A program made the position numbers and the translations under genes. Shown here piece by piece: positions 1 to 7,584 of a DNA stretch of 13,211 nucleotides. How positions within the stretch are numbered: position 1 is the stretch's first letter; every line of letters starts with the position of its first letter. Origin of the DNA: JAURFX01 sp038125265 (lineage in GTDB: Bacteria > Pseudomonadota > Gammaproteobacteria > Steroidobacterales > Rariloculaceae). The DNA lies in contig JAYPDM010000029.1 in assembly GCA_038125265.1 (NCBI GenBank), positions 1 through 13,211 on the forward strand. The letters are read 5' to 3'. The notes beneath the pieces were generated by a model. The model saw only the letters and a program-made list of their open reading frames with translations, was not told the DNA's origin and did not search any database.

Positions 1-60
1 GGCCTAGGACACCGCCCTTTCACGGCGGCAACAGGGGTTCGAATCCCCTTGGGGACGCCA
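1..60 (+). tRNA. tRNA-Glu (anticodon UUC), 5' end cut by the window
   Basis: This is the 3' three quarters of a glutamate tRNA. The anticodon stem pairs 12-16 (ccgcc) with 24-28 (ggcgg). The seven-base loop between them carries anticodon TTC at 19-21. The T arm follows, with stem aggggt-type pairing around TTCGAAT, then the acceptor strand ggggac, discriminator G57 and an encoded CCA at 58-60. By comparison with the known E. coli tRNA-Glu, about 16 bases (acceptor 5' strand and part of the D arm) lie before the window. dusA starts 17 bases after the CCA with no terminator between, so tRNA and dusA may share a transcript that is cut by tRNA processing. Confidence 0.95.
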
Positions 61-77
61 CACCCAGGCGTTAGTAT

Positions 78-1028
78 ATGAACAGCAAGGTTTCAAGCTT
101 AGCCATCGCTCCTATGATGGGATACACCGACCGACATTTTAGATACATATACTCAACCTTATTCCCACAACTATCTCTCTATACAGAGATGGTGAACCTT
201 AATTATTTTTTAAATAAAAAAGAATTTCCAAAGATCTACAGCAATAATTACTCGAGGGTGACGGTTCAGCTTGGAGGTAATGAGCCTGAAAAATATAGAT
301 TGGTATCAGATTTACTCTCGGATATGGGCATCGAAAAGATAAACATAAACTGTGGCTGTCCGAGCCCCAGAGTAGGCAAAGGAAAGTTTGGAGTAGTCCT
401 GATGCGTGAACCTCAATTAGTCAAGGAATGTGCAGGCGCAATGTTAGAAAACCCTCATCTGGATGTATCAGTTAAATGCAGAATTGGAATAGGTAGCAAT
501 CCTGACTTTAAGAAGCTGCTAGAATTTATCGAAATTGTTGCAACATCGGGAGTCAAAGATTTTATTGTGCATGCAAGGCCAGCAATCCTAAATGGAATCA
601 GTCCGAAGGCAAATAGATCCATACCTAGGCTTGACTACACCATGGTAGAAAAACTCATCCATGAGAGACCCGATTTAAACTTTATGCTCAATGGAGGCAT
701 TGAATCACTCGATGACATAAGGAGTCTGAGCCCGTCAATTAAAGGCATTATGGTTGGTCGGATGGCCTACAAGAACATCCCTGAGCTCATAGATAGTTAT
801 AAATTTATCTATGGAGAGAATCTCAACCTGTCCGATGGCATAGATAGGATTATTGATTACATAGAATCAGCTCAAACCATGGGTACACATCCATCGCACA
901 TCGTTAGGCATTTATTGCCATTTAAAAAGAATACTCCAAATACTCGAAAATGGCGCTCTTCCATCATCCAAAAGTCAACTATTGAAGAGATGAAACCCTA
1001 TCTCGATGAACTTAAAGAGGCAAGCTAG
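78..1028 (+). CDS. dusA: tRNA-dihydrouridine synthase, DusA type
   Basis: FMN-dependent enzyme that reduces uridine to dihydrouridine in the tRNA D loop (positions 20/20a for DusA). The 316-residue protein opens with the flavin-barrel motif APMMGYTDRH (11-20). The catalytic cysteine is Cys94 in NCGCPSPRV. Lys133 in VKCRIGI and His165 in VHAR match the FMN and substrate residues of the family. The segment around 174-187 (ISPKANRSIPRLDY) is close to the DusA signature and separates it from DusB and DusC. Length is normal for DusA (about 320-345). The ATG at 78 has a weak AGG at 66-68. It follows tRNA-Glu and is tightly followed by a methyltransferase gene. No sign of truncation. Confidence 0.93.
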   Translation: MNSKVSSLAIAPMMGYTDRHFRYIYSTLFPQLSLYTEMVNLNYFLNKKEFPKIYSNNYSRVTVQLGGNEPEKYRLVSDLLSDMGIEKININCGCPSPRVGKGKFGVVLMREPQLVKECAGAMLENPHLDVSVKCRIGIGSNPDFKKLLEFIEIVATSGVKDFIVHARPAILNGISPKANRSIPRLDYTMVEKLIHERPDLNFMLNGGIESLDDIRSLSPSIKGIMVGRMAYKNIPELIDSYKFIYGENLNLSDGIDRIIDYIESAQTMGTHPSHIVRHLLPFKKNTPNTRKWRSSIIQKSTIEEMKPYLDELKEAS

Positions 1029-1032
1029 AAAT

Positions 1033-1836
1033 ATGAAACGGAAAAAACAAGCAGAAAGGGTAGACATCAATAAACTGTATGAAAAGTCAGTCCAAAATGT
1101 TGGTGCTGAGCTAGAGTTTATAGATAAGGTTTATGCAGATCATTTTAATGGTAATCAGCCATCTATCTTGCGTGAAGATTTCTCAGGGACATCCGCGTTG
1201 TGTTGTGAGTGGGTAAAGGCAGGAAAAGATAGGCAAGCCATCGGAGTTGATCTTGATGAAGACGTATTAGCTTGGGCTGAGATACATAATATCAGTAAGC
1301 TTGATTCTAAGCAGAGGCAAAGAGTTGAGTTGATTCATAAGGACGTACTAACGGTTAAGACATCAAAGGTTGATGTGATCGGAGCCTTCAATTTTAGTTA
1401 TTGGGTCTTTCATAAGAGGGAAGAGCTAAAAGCCTATTTTAAAAATTGCCTGCAAGGTTTGAATAGGGATGGCCTCATGTTCCTCGATGCATTTGGAGGT
1501 TCTGATGCTTATGTGGTTCAAAAGGAGAGAACCAAATACAGGACATTCACTTATGTTTGGCACCAGGCATATTTTGAGCCGATTACGGCAAGATACAGAT
1601 GTCATATCGGGTTTGAATTCCCGGACGGATCAAAGATACCCCAGGCATTCACCTATGATTGGAGGTTGTGGACCTTGCCAGAGATAAAAGAAGCTCTCCT
1701 TGATGCTGGCTTTCGTGAAGTCACCATATACTGGGAGGAGGAGGATGAGGATGGTGACGGAACAGGCAATTATTTGCCTGAAACCAAAGGCACCAACGAC
1801 GCTGCTTGGGTCGTTTATTTAGTAGCTAAAAAGTAA
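1033..1836 (+). CDS. class I SAM-dependent methyltransferase, substrate unknown
   Basis: The 267-residue protein has a Rossmann-type methyltransferase core. The glycine-containing motif I region is at 48-60 (REDFSGTSALCCEW). An acidic strand end, GVDLDED (71-77), probably contacts the SAM ribose. A DV pair follows at 104-105, then a motif IV-like segment near 113-124 (VDVIGAFNFSYW). The C-terminal part has an acidic stretch, EEEDEDGDG, and a final beta strand. I chose ATG 1033 because it lies 4 bases after the dusA stop with AAAGAGG at 1014-1020 upstream. An in-frame ATG at 1006 would add 9 residues and overlap dusA by 23 bases. Coupling to dusA hints at RNA or translation work, but that is inference and I do not recognise a named family. 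The gene converges on pckG with 8 bases between stops. Confidence 0.85.
   Translation: MKRKKQAERVDINKLYEKSVQNVGAELEFIDKVYADHFNGNQPSILREDFSGTSALCCEWVKAGKDRQAIGVDLDEDVLAWAEIHNISKLDSKQRQRVELIHKDVLTVKTSKVDVIGAFNFSYWVFHKREELKAYFKNCLQGLNRDGLMFLDAFGGSDAYVVQKERTKYRTFTYVWHQAYFEPITARYRCHIGFEFPDGSKIPQAFTYDWRLWTLPEIKEALLDAGFREVTIYWEEEDEDGDGTGNYLPETKGTNDAAWVVYLVAKK
1763..1780. repeat. perfect 7-bp inverted repeat near the end of the methyltransferase gene
   Basis: Arms CAGGCAA and TTGCCTG flank a four-base TTAT loop. The hairpin is inside coding sequence, 56 bases before the methyltransferase stop and about 65 bases beyond the pckG stop on the other strand. Neither side has the T run needed for an intrinsic terminator. 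It is probably chance or a minor pause site. Confidence 0.35.
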
Positions 1837-1844
1837 GCAGTCCC

Positions 1845-3587
1845 TTAAGAGAGCTTTGCTAATACCTTATCGCACTCCTCTAAGAGTCTTTCTGGTGTTT
1901 TGCTACCAAATTCCTCAAGGTATTTCTTGAACTCAGATATTTCCTGCTTCCATTGCTCATTATCGATATGCGTCAATTCATCGATTTGGTTTGAATTAAT
2001 ACTCAGACCATTCAGGTTAATATCATTATTTCCTGGCACAAAACCAATAGGGGTCTCCACTGCATCGGTGTCATCCTTACAGCGCGAGATGATCCACTCC
2101 AGAACTCTCATATTTTCTCCAAAACCCGGCCATAAGAAGTCCCCTGATGCATTTTGCCTAAACCAATTTACATGAAATATTTTAGGCAAAGCACTAAGCT
2201 TTTCACTAAAGGTCAGCCAGTGCGCCCAATAGTCTCCGAAGTTATATCCGCAGAAAGGTTTCATGGCCATAGGATCTCTTCTTACAACACCGACCTTGCC
2301 AGTGGCTGCGGCTGTTGTTTCTGATGCCACACTAGCGGCTACCATGACACCATGCTCCCAATCCTTTGCTTGATATACAAGGGGTGCAAGTTCTTTTCTT
2401 CTGCCACCAAATACCAATGCGCTAATGGGAACACCCTCTGGGGCCTCGGCCAATGAGGAGTAGCTAGGGTTTTGTTTTGCAGACACAGTAAATCTTGAGT
2501 TGGGGTGCGCGCCTGGTTTTTCGCCTGTAAATACATCTCCAAGCCAGTCTGTGATTGGGGTGCCTGTCTCTTTGCCTTCCCACCAAGGTTCATTATCCGC
2601 AGTCACTGCAACATTGGTGAATATAGTATTGCTGGTGATGGTATTAAAGGCGTTAGGATTTGTTTTTAAATTGGTTCCTGGCACAACACCAAAATATCCT
2701 GCCTCAGGGTTAATCGCTCTGAGTTGGCCGTTCTCATCTGGGTGCAACCAGGCGATATCGTCACCAAGGGTCCATACCTTCCATCCTTTGTACTCTTCAG
2801 GTGGAATCAGCATGGCAAGATTTGTTTTGCCGCATGCCGATGGGAATGCACAGGCGAGGTAGTGGACCTCACCTTGTGGATTCTCTATACCGACGATCAA
2901 CATATGTTCAGCTAACCAACCTTCGGTTCTAGCTTGATGAGATGCAATTCTAAGTGCGTGGCATTTCTTTCCTAAAAGCGCGTTACCCCCATAGCCAGAA
3001 CCATAACTCATGATTAAGAGCTCATCTGGGAAGTGCATGATAAATCTTCGTTCAGGATCTAATTCACCTGTGGAGTGCAGTCCCTTTATAAAGGATCCTG
3101 ATGACTCAATCTCTTTTAAGGCGCTTTGTCCCATGCGGGTCATAAGATACATATTTGCAGCCACATAGATGCTATCTGTAATCTCAACACCGTACCTTGA
3201 AAATTTTGAACCAAGAGGTCCCATGCAGTAGGGGATAACATACATGGTTCTACCCTTCATGCACCCAGCAAAAAAGTCATTCATCATGTCTTTTGCCTTC
3301 GAGGGTTCCATCCAATTATTATTTGGACCAGCCTCTAACTCGGTCTCGGTGCACACGTAAGTTAGATGCTCAACTCTAGCGACGTCTTGAGGATCAGAAC
3401 GATGCAAATAACATCCTGGGAAGGTCTTATCGTTAAGTTTGACCATGTCACCGGTTGTGACCATCTGATCAATAAATGAGAAATACTCGGCTTCAGAACC
3501 ATCACACCAATGGATCTGATCTGGATTACAATGAGAGATGATTTCAGATACCCAATTGCTGAGTTCTGGCAAGGTAGTTTGTGTCAT
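1845..3587 (-). CDS. pckG: phosphoenolpyruvate carboxykinase (GTP)
   Basis: Converts oxaloacetate plus GTP to phosphoenolpyruvate, CO2 and GDP, the first committed step of gluconeogenesis, in the cytoplasm. The 580-residue protein carries the GTP-PEPCK P-loop FPSACGKTN at 248-256, with the reactive Cys252 special to the GTP class and Lys254/Thr255 for phosphate. The metal-site segment TLGDDIAW is at 273-280, and the conserved segment GKVGVVRRDPMAMKPF at about 430-445 also fits the family. Length is slightly under the usual 590-620. The gene stands alone on the minus strand. It diverges from tsaB across 83 bp, and its upstream region contains a consensus TATAAT on its strand at 3623-3628. The Shine-Dalgarno is weak (TAAAG before the ATG). 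No terminator is visible past the stop, where it meets the methyltransferase gene. Confidence 0.96.
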   Translation of the reverse strand: MTQTTLPELSNWVSEIISHCNPDQIHWCDGSEAEYFSFIDQMVTTGDMVKLNDKTFPGCYLHRSDPQDVARVEHLTYVCTETELEAGPNNNWMEPSKAKDMMNDFFAGCMKGRTMYVIPYCMGPLGSKFSRYGVEITDSIYVAANMYLMTRMGQSALKEIESSGSFIKGLHSTGELDPERRFIMHFPDELLIMSYGSGYGGNALLGKKCHALRIASHQARTEGWLAEHMLIVGIENPQGEVHYLACAFPSACGKTNLAMLIPPEEYKGWKVWTLGDDIAWLHPDENGQLRAINPEAGYFGVVPGTNLKTNPNAFNTITSNTIFTNVAVTADNEPWWEGKETGTPITDWLGDVFTGEKPGAHPNSRFTVSAKQNPSYSSLAEAPEGVPISALVFGGRRKELAPLVYQAKDWEHGVMVAASVASETTAAATGKVGVVRRDPMAMKPFCGYNFGDYWAHWLTFSEKLSALPKIFHVNWFRQNASGDFLWPGFGENMRVLEWIISRCKDDTDAVETPIGFVPGNNDINLNGLSINSNQIDELTHIDNEQWKQEISEFKKYLEEFGSKTPERLLEECDKVLAKLS

Positions 3588-3618
3588 AATTGCTTTAATT
3601 TTATGTAAAATGAAAGCA

Positions 3619-3633
3619 TTAGATTATATCTAA
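3619..3633. promoter_or_regulatory. small inverted repeat, possible operator between pckG and tsaB
   Basis: Arms TTAGAT and ATCTAA surround the three bases TAT. The repeat covers the whole predicted pckG -10, so a dimeric regulator bound here would block pckG transcription. The 83-bp region 3588-3670 must hold promoters for both divergent genes and is very AT-rich, so a 6-bp repeat could also arise by chance. Confidence 0.35.
3623..3628 (-). promoter_or_regulatory. predicted -10 element of pckG
   Basis: Read on the minus strand this is TATAAT, a full match to the sigma-70 -10 consensus. It would place the transcript start near 3616, giving a leader of about 29 bases before the pckG ATG at 3587. 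No good -35 is present at 16-18 bp spacing; a TTAACC (plus-strand 3648-3653) sits at 19 bp. The poor -35 would fit an activator-dependent promoter, but this is inference. Confidence 0.5.
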
Positions 3634-3670
3634 ATATCTCGCCAAATGGTTAATAAAATTAAGTATTTTT

Positions 3671-4315
3671 ATGTCCCAGACTAATTTAATTTGTTTCAAC
3701 GGTGTGGGCACTTCGTTTAGCATCGGTTTGCAATATGATGGGCAAGTGAGCTCCTTTCAGTCGCCGTCGAGCAAGAATCAGCTTGGCCATATCTTAAATT
3801 TTTTAGACGATCAGAAAAAGAAGCACTCTTTCGAGGCGCTTGGCTCAATCGCATACGTCAATGGTCCAGGTTCATTTACAGGTATTCGGATGGCTCTCAT
3901 GCTAGCTCAGGGCTTGGCCTTTGAGTCCGAAGTCAGACTGATACCTATTGGTAGCCTTGAATTCTTGTCCTACATTGCTTGGAAGGCAACTGGCATGGAG
4001 ACGATTCATACCGTCATGAATGCTTACTCTAAAGAATTTTTTATTGCTGAATATCAGAAGGATAAGGATGGAGCTTTTATATTAAAAACCATAAACACTT
4101 CACCGGAAAAGAAAATAAATCTTGCTCAAAATAATTTTTTTTCTTTTGACTTTGATCAAACGGAGATCTTAGAGACATCAGGCGAGGTTCAGAGTTTGAA
4201 ATGCAGTCCGAGCGAACTTCTTGAGTACCATGCAATAAAATTAAAAAGCTTTATGGGTCATCATTACATGGAACCCGAGTTTTTGTATGTCAGGGAAGAC
4301 AGCGCATGGAAATGA
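3671..4315 (+). CDS. tsaB: TsaB, t6A tRNA-modification scaffold protein
   Basis: TsaB is the non-catalytic partner of TsaD in the complex that places threonylcarbamoyl on A37 of ANN-decoding tRNAs. The 214-residue protein has the family signature GPGSFTGIR at 65-73. An ASKHA-fold N-terminal strand (LICFNGVGTSFSIGL) precedes it, and a conserved helix, LAQGLAFESEVRLIPIGSLE, follows. The N-terminus differs from the common AIDTST pattern, reading CFNGVGTS here; this is tolerable because TsaB is inactive as an enzyme. The start at ATG 3671 has only AATTAAG as a weak ribosome site. The gene diverges from pckG and ends 13 bases before the Pho box of phoB. No terminator is visible between, so read-through into phoB is possible. 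The C-terminal half is less conserved. Confidence 0.88.
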   Translation: MSQTNLICFNGVGTSFSIGLQYDGQVSSFQSPSSKNQLGHILNFLDDQKKKHSFEALGSIAYVNGPGSFTGIRMALMLAQGLAFESEVRLIPIGSLEFLSYIAWKATGMETIHTVMNAYSKEFFIAEYQKDKDGAFILKTINTSPEKKINLAQNNFFSFDFDQTEILETSGEVQSLKCSPSELLEYHAIKLKSFMGHHYMEPEFLYVREDSAWK

Positions 4316-4328
4316 TTAGCATTACATA

Positions 4329-4346
4329 TTGTCATAATTCTGTAAC
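4329..4346 (+). promoter_or_regulatory. Pho box upstream of phoB
   Basis: Two direct half-sites, TTGTCAT (4329-4335) and CTGTAAC (4340-4346), are spaced 11 bp start to start. This is the spacing and close to the sequence of the E. coli PhoB box (CTGTCAT, four A/T bases, CTGTCAC). A -10-like TATTTT lies 10 bp after its end, the geometry of PhoB-activated promoters where the box replaces the -35. It implies positive autoregulation of phoB. Confidence 0.85.
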
Positions 4347-4356
4347 AACCTAACCT

Positions 4357-4362
4357 TATTTT
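4357..4362 (+). promoter_or_regulatory. predicted -10 element of the phoBRU-dsbB promoter
   Basis: TATTTT matches TATAAT at four of six positions and sits 10 bp after the Pho box. Transcription would begin near 4369. That falls inside or after an ATG at 4367, so the in-frame ATG at 4391 is the better translation start. Confidence 0.55.
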
Positions 4363-4390
4363 ACTTATGTCTAAATCAAAGAAAGAAAAT

Positions 4391-5083
4391 ATGGAACTAT
4401 TGGTTTTTGAAGATGATTTGAGCATTGTTAATATGCTTAAAGTTTTTTTTGAGAGACATAAGTACAATGTTCGTAGCTCAACGACAGTGTCTGGTGGGCT
4501 TAGCTTATTGGCTGATAAGCAGCCTGATATCATCATCATGGATTGGATGCTCCCCGACAGGAGTGGTATTGAGGCCATTAGACAGATTCGACGCGAACAG
4601 AGATTTAATGCAATTCCTATCATCATGCTGACGGCAAAATCTTCTGAGGATGATACCATCATGGGCTTAAATAATGGCGCAGATGATTATGTGGCTAAAC
4701 CTTTTTCATCCAAGGAATTACTTGCTCGGGTTCAGGCAAATTTAAGAAGAGTTCCTACCGCAAAAGATATATTTAGGGTGGATGGATTAGAGGTTGATTT
4801 CGAGTCACATAAGGTTGCCATAGATGAGAGCGAAATTAGTTTAGGACCGATTGAATTTAAGCTATTACATTTTTTTATTGCTAGACAAGAAAAGGTATTT
4901 TCACGGGAACAACTTCTTGATAGTGTTTGGGGTGGTAATGTTTATCTTGACGATAGAACCGTTGATGTTCATATTAGGAGGCTAAGAGCGAAGCTAGAGC
5001 CTTATGGATATGAGAATTATATTAAAACGGTTCGAGGCTCAGGATATATATTTTCAAAGCCCAAACTAAATGCGACTCACTAA
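4391..5083 (+). CDS. phoB: phosphate regulon response regulator PhoB
   Basis: OmpR-family transcription factor that is phosphorylated by PhoR in phosphate starvation and then binds Pho boxes with sigma-70. Numbered from ATG 4391 (230 residues), the receiver domain has acidic Glu7/Asp8, phospho-acceptor Asp51, Thr81 and Lys103. All are two less than in E. coli PhoB (Asp53, Thr83, Lys105). The winged-helix DNA-binding domain fills about 130-228 and ends with VRGSGYIF. The open frame extends to ATG 4367 (238 residues). That start lies at or before the predicted transcript start and lacks a ribosome site, whereas 4391 has GAAAG five bases upstream. The 3' end overlaps phoR by 14 bases. A Pho box upstream predicts self-activation. 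Confidence 0.94.
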   Translation: MELLVFEDDLSIVNMLKVFFERHKYNVRSSTTVSGGLSLLADKQPDIIIMDWMLPDRSGIEAIRQIRREQRFNAIPIIMLTAKSSEDDTIMGLNNGADDYVAKPFSSKELLARVQANLRRVPTAKDIFRVDGLEVDFESHKVAIDESEISLGPIEFKLLHFFIARQEKVFSREQLLDSVWGGNVYLDDRTVDVHIRRLRAKLEPYGYENYIKTVRGSGYIFSKPKLNATH

Positions 5084-6368
5084 TTTAATTTTTTTCCTTT
5101 TCGGTCAGCTACTCCTTGTCATCATAGCGATCGTTTTGTTGGGCGCCTTACTGGGAGGCTTTTATCTCCCAGCCTTGATCGTAATTTCTGTATACCTTAT
5201 TTTAATGCTCATCTATGTATTTTCACTTAAAGAGAGTTTGCAAAATGGTTTTAAAATTAAATGGCTTGGAACAAGGGGTTTTTTAAGTGAGGTCAACTCA
5301 AGTATCGAGGCATTAAGCAAAAGCCGTTGGCGGTATCGAAAGCGATTTGCACAGCTCATCAAAGAGGTCAATGCTTTAGCAAGCGCAATCCCAGACGCAG
5401 GAATCATCATTGATGAATTTAACAACATAGAGTGGTGTAATCGCTCGTCATTGACGCTCCTAGGGGTTGATCAAGATAGAGATATTGGTCAAAAGGTTGG
5501 TAACATTATCCGTTTCCCAGCATTTAATCAGTATCTTAAAAACCATAAGACGGATAACTTTATTGATATTGAGGATACTAATAATAAGAGATTTCTAAGA
5601 TTTAGGATTGTTGAGTATCAGGACTACGGCTCTCGAAATAAAAAATTTATATCTGTCCGTGATGTCACGACTCAGTCAAAGCTGAATCAGATCAGAAAGG
5701 ATTTTATCGCCAATGCAAGTCATGAGCTGAAAACACCCTTAACAACCATCAAGGGATACTCTGAGATCATTAATGAGGATTCGAAGGAGCAAGAGTTAGC
5801 GAACTTTGCTAACCAGATTACATTACAAGCTGATCGAATGAATAAGATTATTGAGGATTTACTCTCACTTTCAAAAATTGAGAACAGCGAAATAGATCTA
5901 AATGATGAATCAATAGATGTTGGATCCATTATCAATCAAGTCCTAGAGTCATATGAGTCTATGAGCAAAAAAATTAACTTTAAAGTAAACATCGAGTGCG
6001 ATAAAAAATTAATGTCTGACGAGAGTCTTTTTTATTCTATTGTTGAAAATCTTGTTTCAAATGCGCATCGATATACGGATGAAGGGGGAGAGATTTTTAT
6101 ATCTTGGTCTGCAAACCCTGAATATGCGACTTTACTCGTTCAGGATACTGGAATCGGCATTCCTCAAGAATCTATTGACCGAATCACAGAGAGATTTTAT
6201 CGAGTGGACAAAGGAAGAAATGCTAAAACCGGGGGCACAGGACTTGGTCTATCGATTGTTAAGCATGCTCTGGATAGGATGGGTGCAGAACTTATAATAG
6301 AGAGTGAACTGCTTGTTGGAAGCTCCTTTAGCTGCCGCTTTCCAAACAAAAGATTAGCCAAAGATTAA
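5070..6368 (+). CDS. phoR: phosphate regulon sensor histidine kinase PhoR
   Basis: Membrane histidine kinase that phosphorylates or dephosphorylates PhoB according to PstSCAB/PhoU state. The 432-residue protein begins with two membrane helices (about 6-28 and 32-52) and only a minimal loop between them, as in E. coli PhoR (431 residues), so there is no periplasmic sensor domain. A basic linker and a PAS domain (about 100-200, starting near AIPDAGIIIDE) follow. The H-box has phospho-acceptor His218 in ASHELKTPL. The ATP-binding domain has the N box around 322-336, DTGIGIP at 359-365, the F box RFYRVD at 375-380 and GGTGLGLS at 388-395. All catalytic motifs are intact. The ATG at 5070 lies inside the end of phoB, which suggests translational coupling. 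Confidence 0.95.
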   Translation: MRLTNLIFFLFGQLLLVIIAIVLLGALLGGFYLPALIVISVYLILMLIYVFSLKESLQNGFKIKWLGTRGFLSEVNSSIEALSKSRWRYRKRFAQLIKEVNALASAIPDAGIIIDEFNNIEWCNRSSLTLLGVDQDRDIGQKVGNIIRFPAFNQYLKNHKTDNFIDIEDTNNKRFLRFRIVEYQDYGSRNKKFISVRDVTTQSKLNQIRKDFIANASHELKTPLTTIKGYSEIINEDSKEQELANFANQITLQADRMNKIIEDLLSLSKIENSEIDLNDESIDVGSIINQVLESYESMSKKINFKVNIECDKKLMSDESLFYSIVENLVSNAHRYTDEGGEIFISWSANPEYATLLVQDTGIGIPQESIDRITERFYRVDKGRNAKTGGTGLGLSIVKHALDRMGAELIIESELLVGSSFSCRFPNKRLAKD

Positions 6369-6390
6369 AGGAGTTGCTAAATTATTAGCC

Positions 6391-7083
6391 ATGAATGAGT
6401 TTAATAAACATACCAGTAGAAAATTTAATGAAGAGCTCGAGTCGGTCAGGAATAGTGTGCTCAAGATGGGGGGTCTCGTTGAGGAAATGCTCACCCAAGC
6501 TTTACATGGTTTTTTTCAAGGTGACTCACAGGTCTGTACGAATGTCATTGCGATGGATGATCAGGTTAATGATCTTGAGCTAGAAATTGATGATGAGTGC
6601 AGAAGAATCCTTGCTACTCGTGCTCCAGCTGCCATTGACCTGAGATTGATCATGGCTATTATCAAGACAATCACAGATATTGAGCGCATGGGTGACGAGG
6701 CAGAGAAGATTGCCAGACTCTCTATTAACTTGCTAGAAAGCACAGAGATTAATAAAGCAGATCATCTTGAGATCCAAACCATGGGTGAATTGGTTCAGAC
6801 CATGACCAAAAAATCATTAGATGCTTTTGCTCGATTTGACTCAGAGCTCGCTTTGGCAACCTTTAGGTCTGATGAGATGGTGGATTCACAGTATGAATCA
6901 CTATCAAGAAGTAGCATTACCCATATGATGGAAGATCCTCGTTCGATAACGAAGAGACTTAACATTATGTGGATTGCTCGTGCTCTTGAGAGGATAGGGG
7001 ATCACTCCAAAAATATTTGTGAATATGTCATCTATACTGAAAAAGGCCTGGATATTAGGCATGCTGAGGAGCAAGTAGGGTAG
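6391..7083 (+). CDS. phoU: phosphate signalling protein PhoU
   Basis: Cytoplasmic helical protein that links the Pst transporter to PhoR and keeps the Pho response off when phosphate is plentiful. The 230-residue length equals two PhoU repeats. The first holds the metal-type motif region EIDDECRRIL and the conserved LIMAIIKTITDIERMGDEAEKIA. The second holds the matching IMWIARALERIGDHSKNICEYVIY near the end. The only in-frame start is ATG 6391; a GGAG at 6370-6373 is 17 bases away, too far for a normal ribosome site, so expression may lean on phoR translation. Placement directly after phoR, away from pstB, is less common than the pstSCAB-phoU order. It is followed three bases later by dsbB. 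Confidence 0.95.
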   Translation: MNEFNKHTSRKFNEELESVRNSVLKMGGLVEEMLTQALHGFFQGDSQVCTNVIAMDDQVNDLELEIDDECRRILATRAPAAIDLRLIMAIIKTITDIERMGDEAEKIARLSINLLESTEINKADHLEIQTMGELVQTMTKKSLDAFARFDSELALATFRSDEMVDSQYESLSRSSITHMMEDPRSITKRLNIMWIARALERIGDHSKNICEYVIYTEKGLDIRHAEEQVG

Positions 7084-7086
7084 GTC

Positions 7087-7584
7087 ATGAGTAAAACACA
7101 GATCAGAAACCTGGCCGGCCTTTTGATCGTCTGCTTGCTTATGGGTTATGCGCTTTATTCTGAGCATGTGCTCGGTTTGGTAGCCTGCCCTTTATGCATA
7201 TTTCAAAGGTTAGCGATGATTGGTCTTGGTGTCATATTTGCACTGGCGTTTTTTGCACAGTGGGCACCTTTAATTGTGTCAAGGCTATTAGGCTTACTGG
7301 GTTTTATTATTGCTGGGATTGGATTAGGTATTGCCGCTAGGCATGTTTATATCCAGAATCTACCCCCGGAGCTTGTGCCTACATGCGGACCTGGTCTTGA
7401 TTATTTGATGGATGCTTTCCCTTTGCTTGAGGCATTAACATTAATCATGACAGGCTCAGGAGAATGCGCAGAAGTCTCTTGGCGATTCTTAGGTGTCTCG
7501 ATGCCTGGCTGGGTGCTCGTTTGGTTTGGGTTTTTGGGCTTTTATGTGCTCACGGTAAACTGGAAAAGGTCCGAGCTAAGTTAG
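7087..7584 (+). CDS. dsbB: disulfide bond formation protein DsbB
   Basis: Inner-membrane oxidase that reoxidises the periplasmic thiol oxidase DsbA and passes electrons to quinone. The 165 residues give four membrane helices (about 9-27, 41-58, 65-84, 141-158). Cys34 and Cys37 form the CPLC pair in the first periplasmic loop, followed by FQR with Arg41. Cys100 (TCGPGLDYLMD) and Cys127 (GSGECAEV) are the second pair. All four essential cysteines of the E. coli enzyme (176 residues) are therefore present. The ATG at 7087 comes three bases after the phoU stop, within a GGGTAGG-rich context. It therefore looks like the last gene of a phoBRU-dsbB operon. Its last 9 bases overlap the 3' end of dapE. 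A DsbA partner is not in the window. Confidence 0.93.
   Translation: MSKTQIRNLAGLLIVCLLMGYALYSEHVLGLVACPLCIFQRLAMIGLGVIFALAFFAQWAPLIVSRLLGLLGFIIAGIGLGIAARHVYIQNLPPELVPTCGPGLDYLMDAFPLLEALTLIMTGSGECAEVSWRFLGVSMPGWVLVWFGFLGFYVLTVNWKRSELS

Noticed and set aside
1..1028. Possible genomic island site, because tRNA genes and dusA are both known integration targets.
   Set aside because: No integrase, repeated tRNA end, or disrupted dusA is present, and the following genes are housekeeping genes in similar base composition.
1763..1780. Terminator for the methyltransferase gene or pckG.
   Set aside because: The hairpin is inside coding sequence and lacks a T run on either strand.
2339..2862. Several 60-120 codon open frames inside pckG on both strands.
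   Set aside because: They are shadows of a complete, strongly conserved GTP-PEPCK reading frame and have no ribosome sites or recognisable domains.
3581..3600. A possible Pho box over the pckG start (TGTCAT at 3584-3589).
   Set aside because: The position 11 bp further on reads CTTTAA, with no second TGT half-site; the match is the complement of the pckG start codon region.
4264..4662. A 132-codon minus-strand open frame spanning the phoB promoter.
   Set aside because: It runs across the Pho box and the phoB receiver coding region, and its product has no family features.
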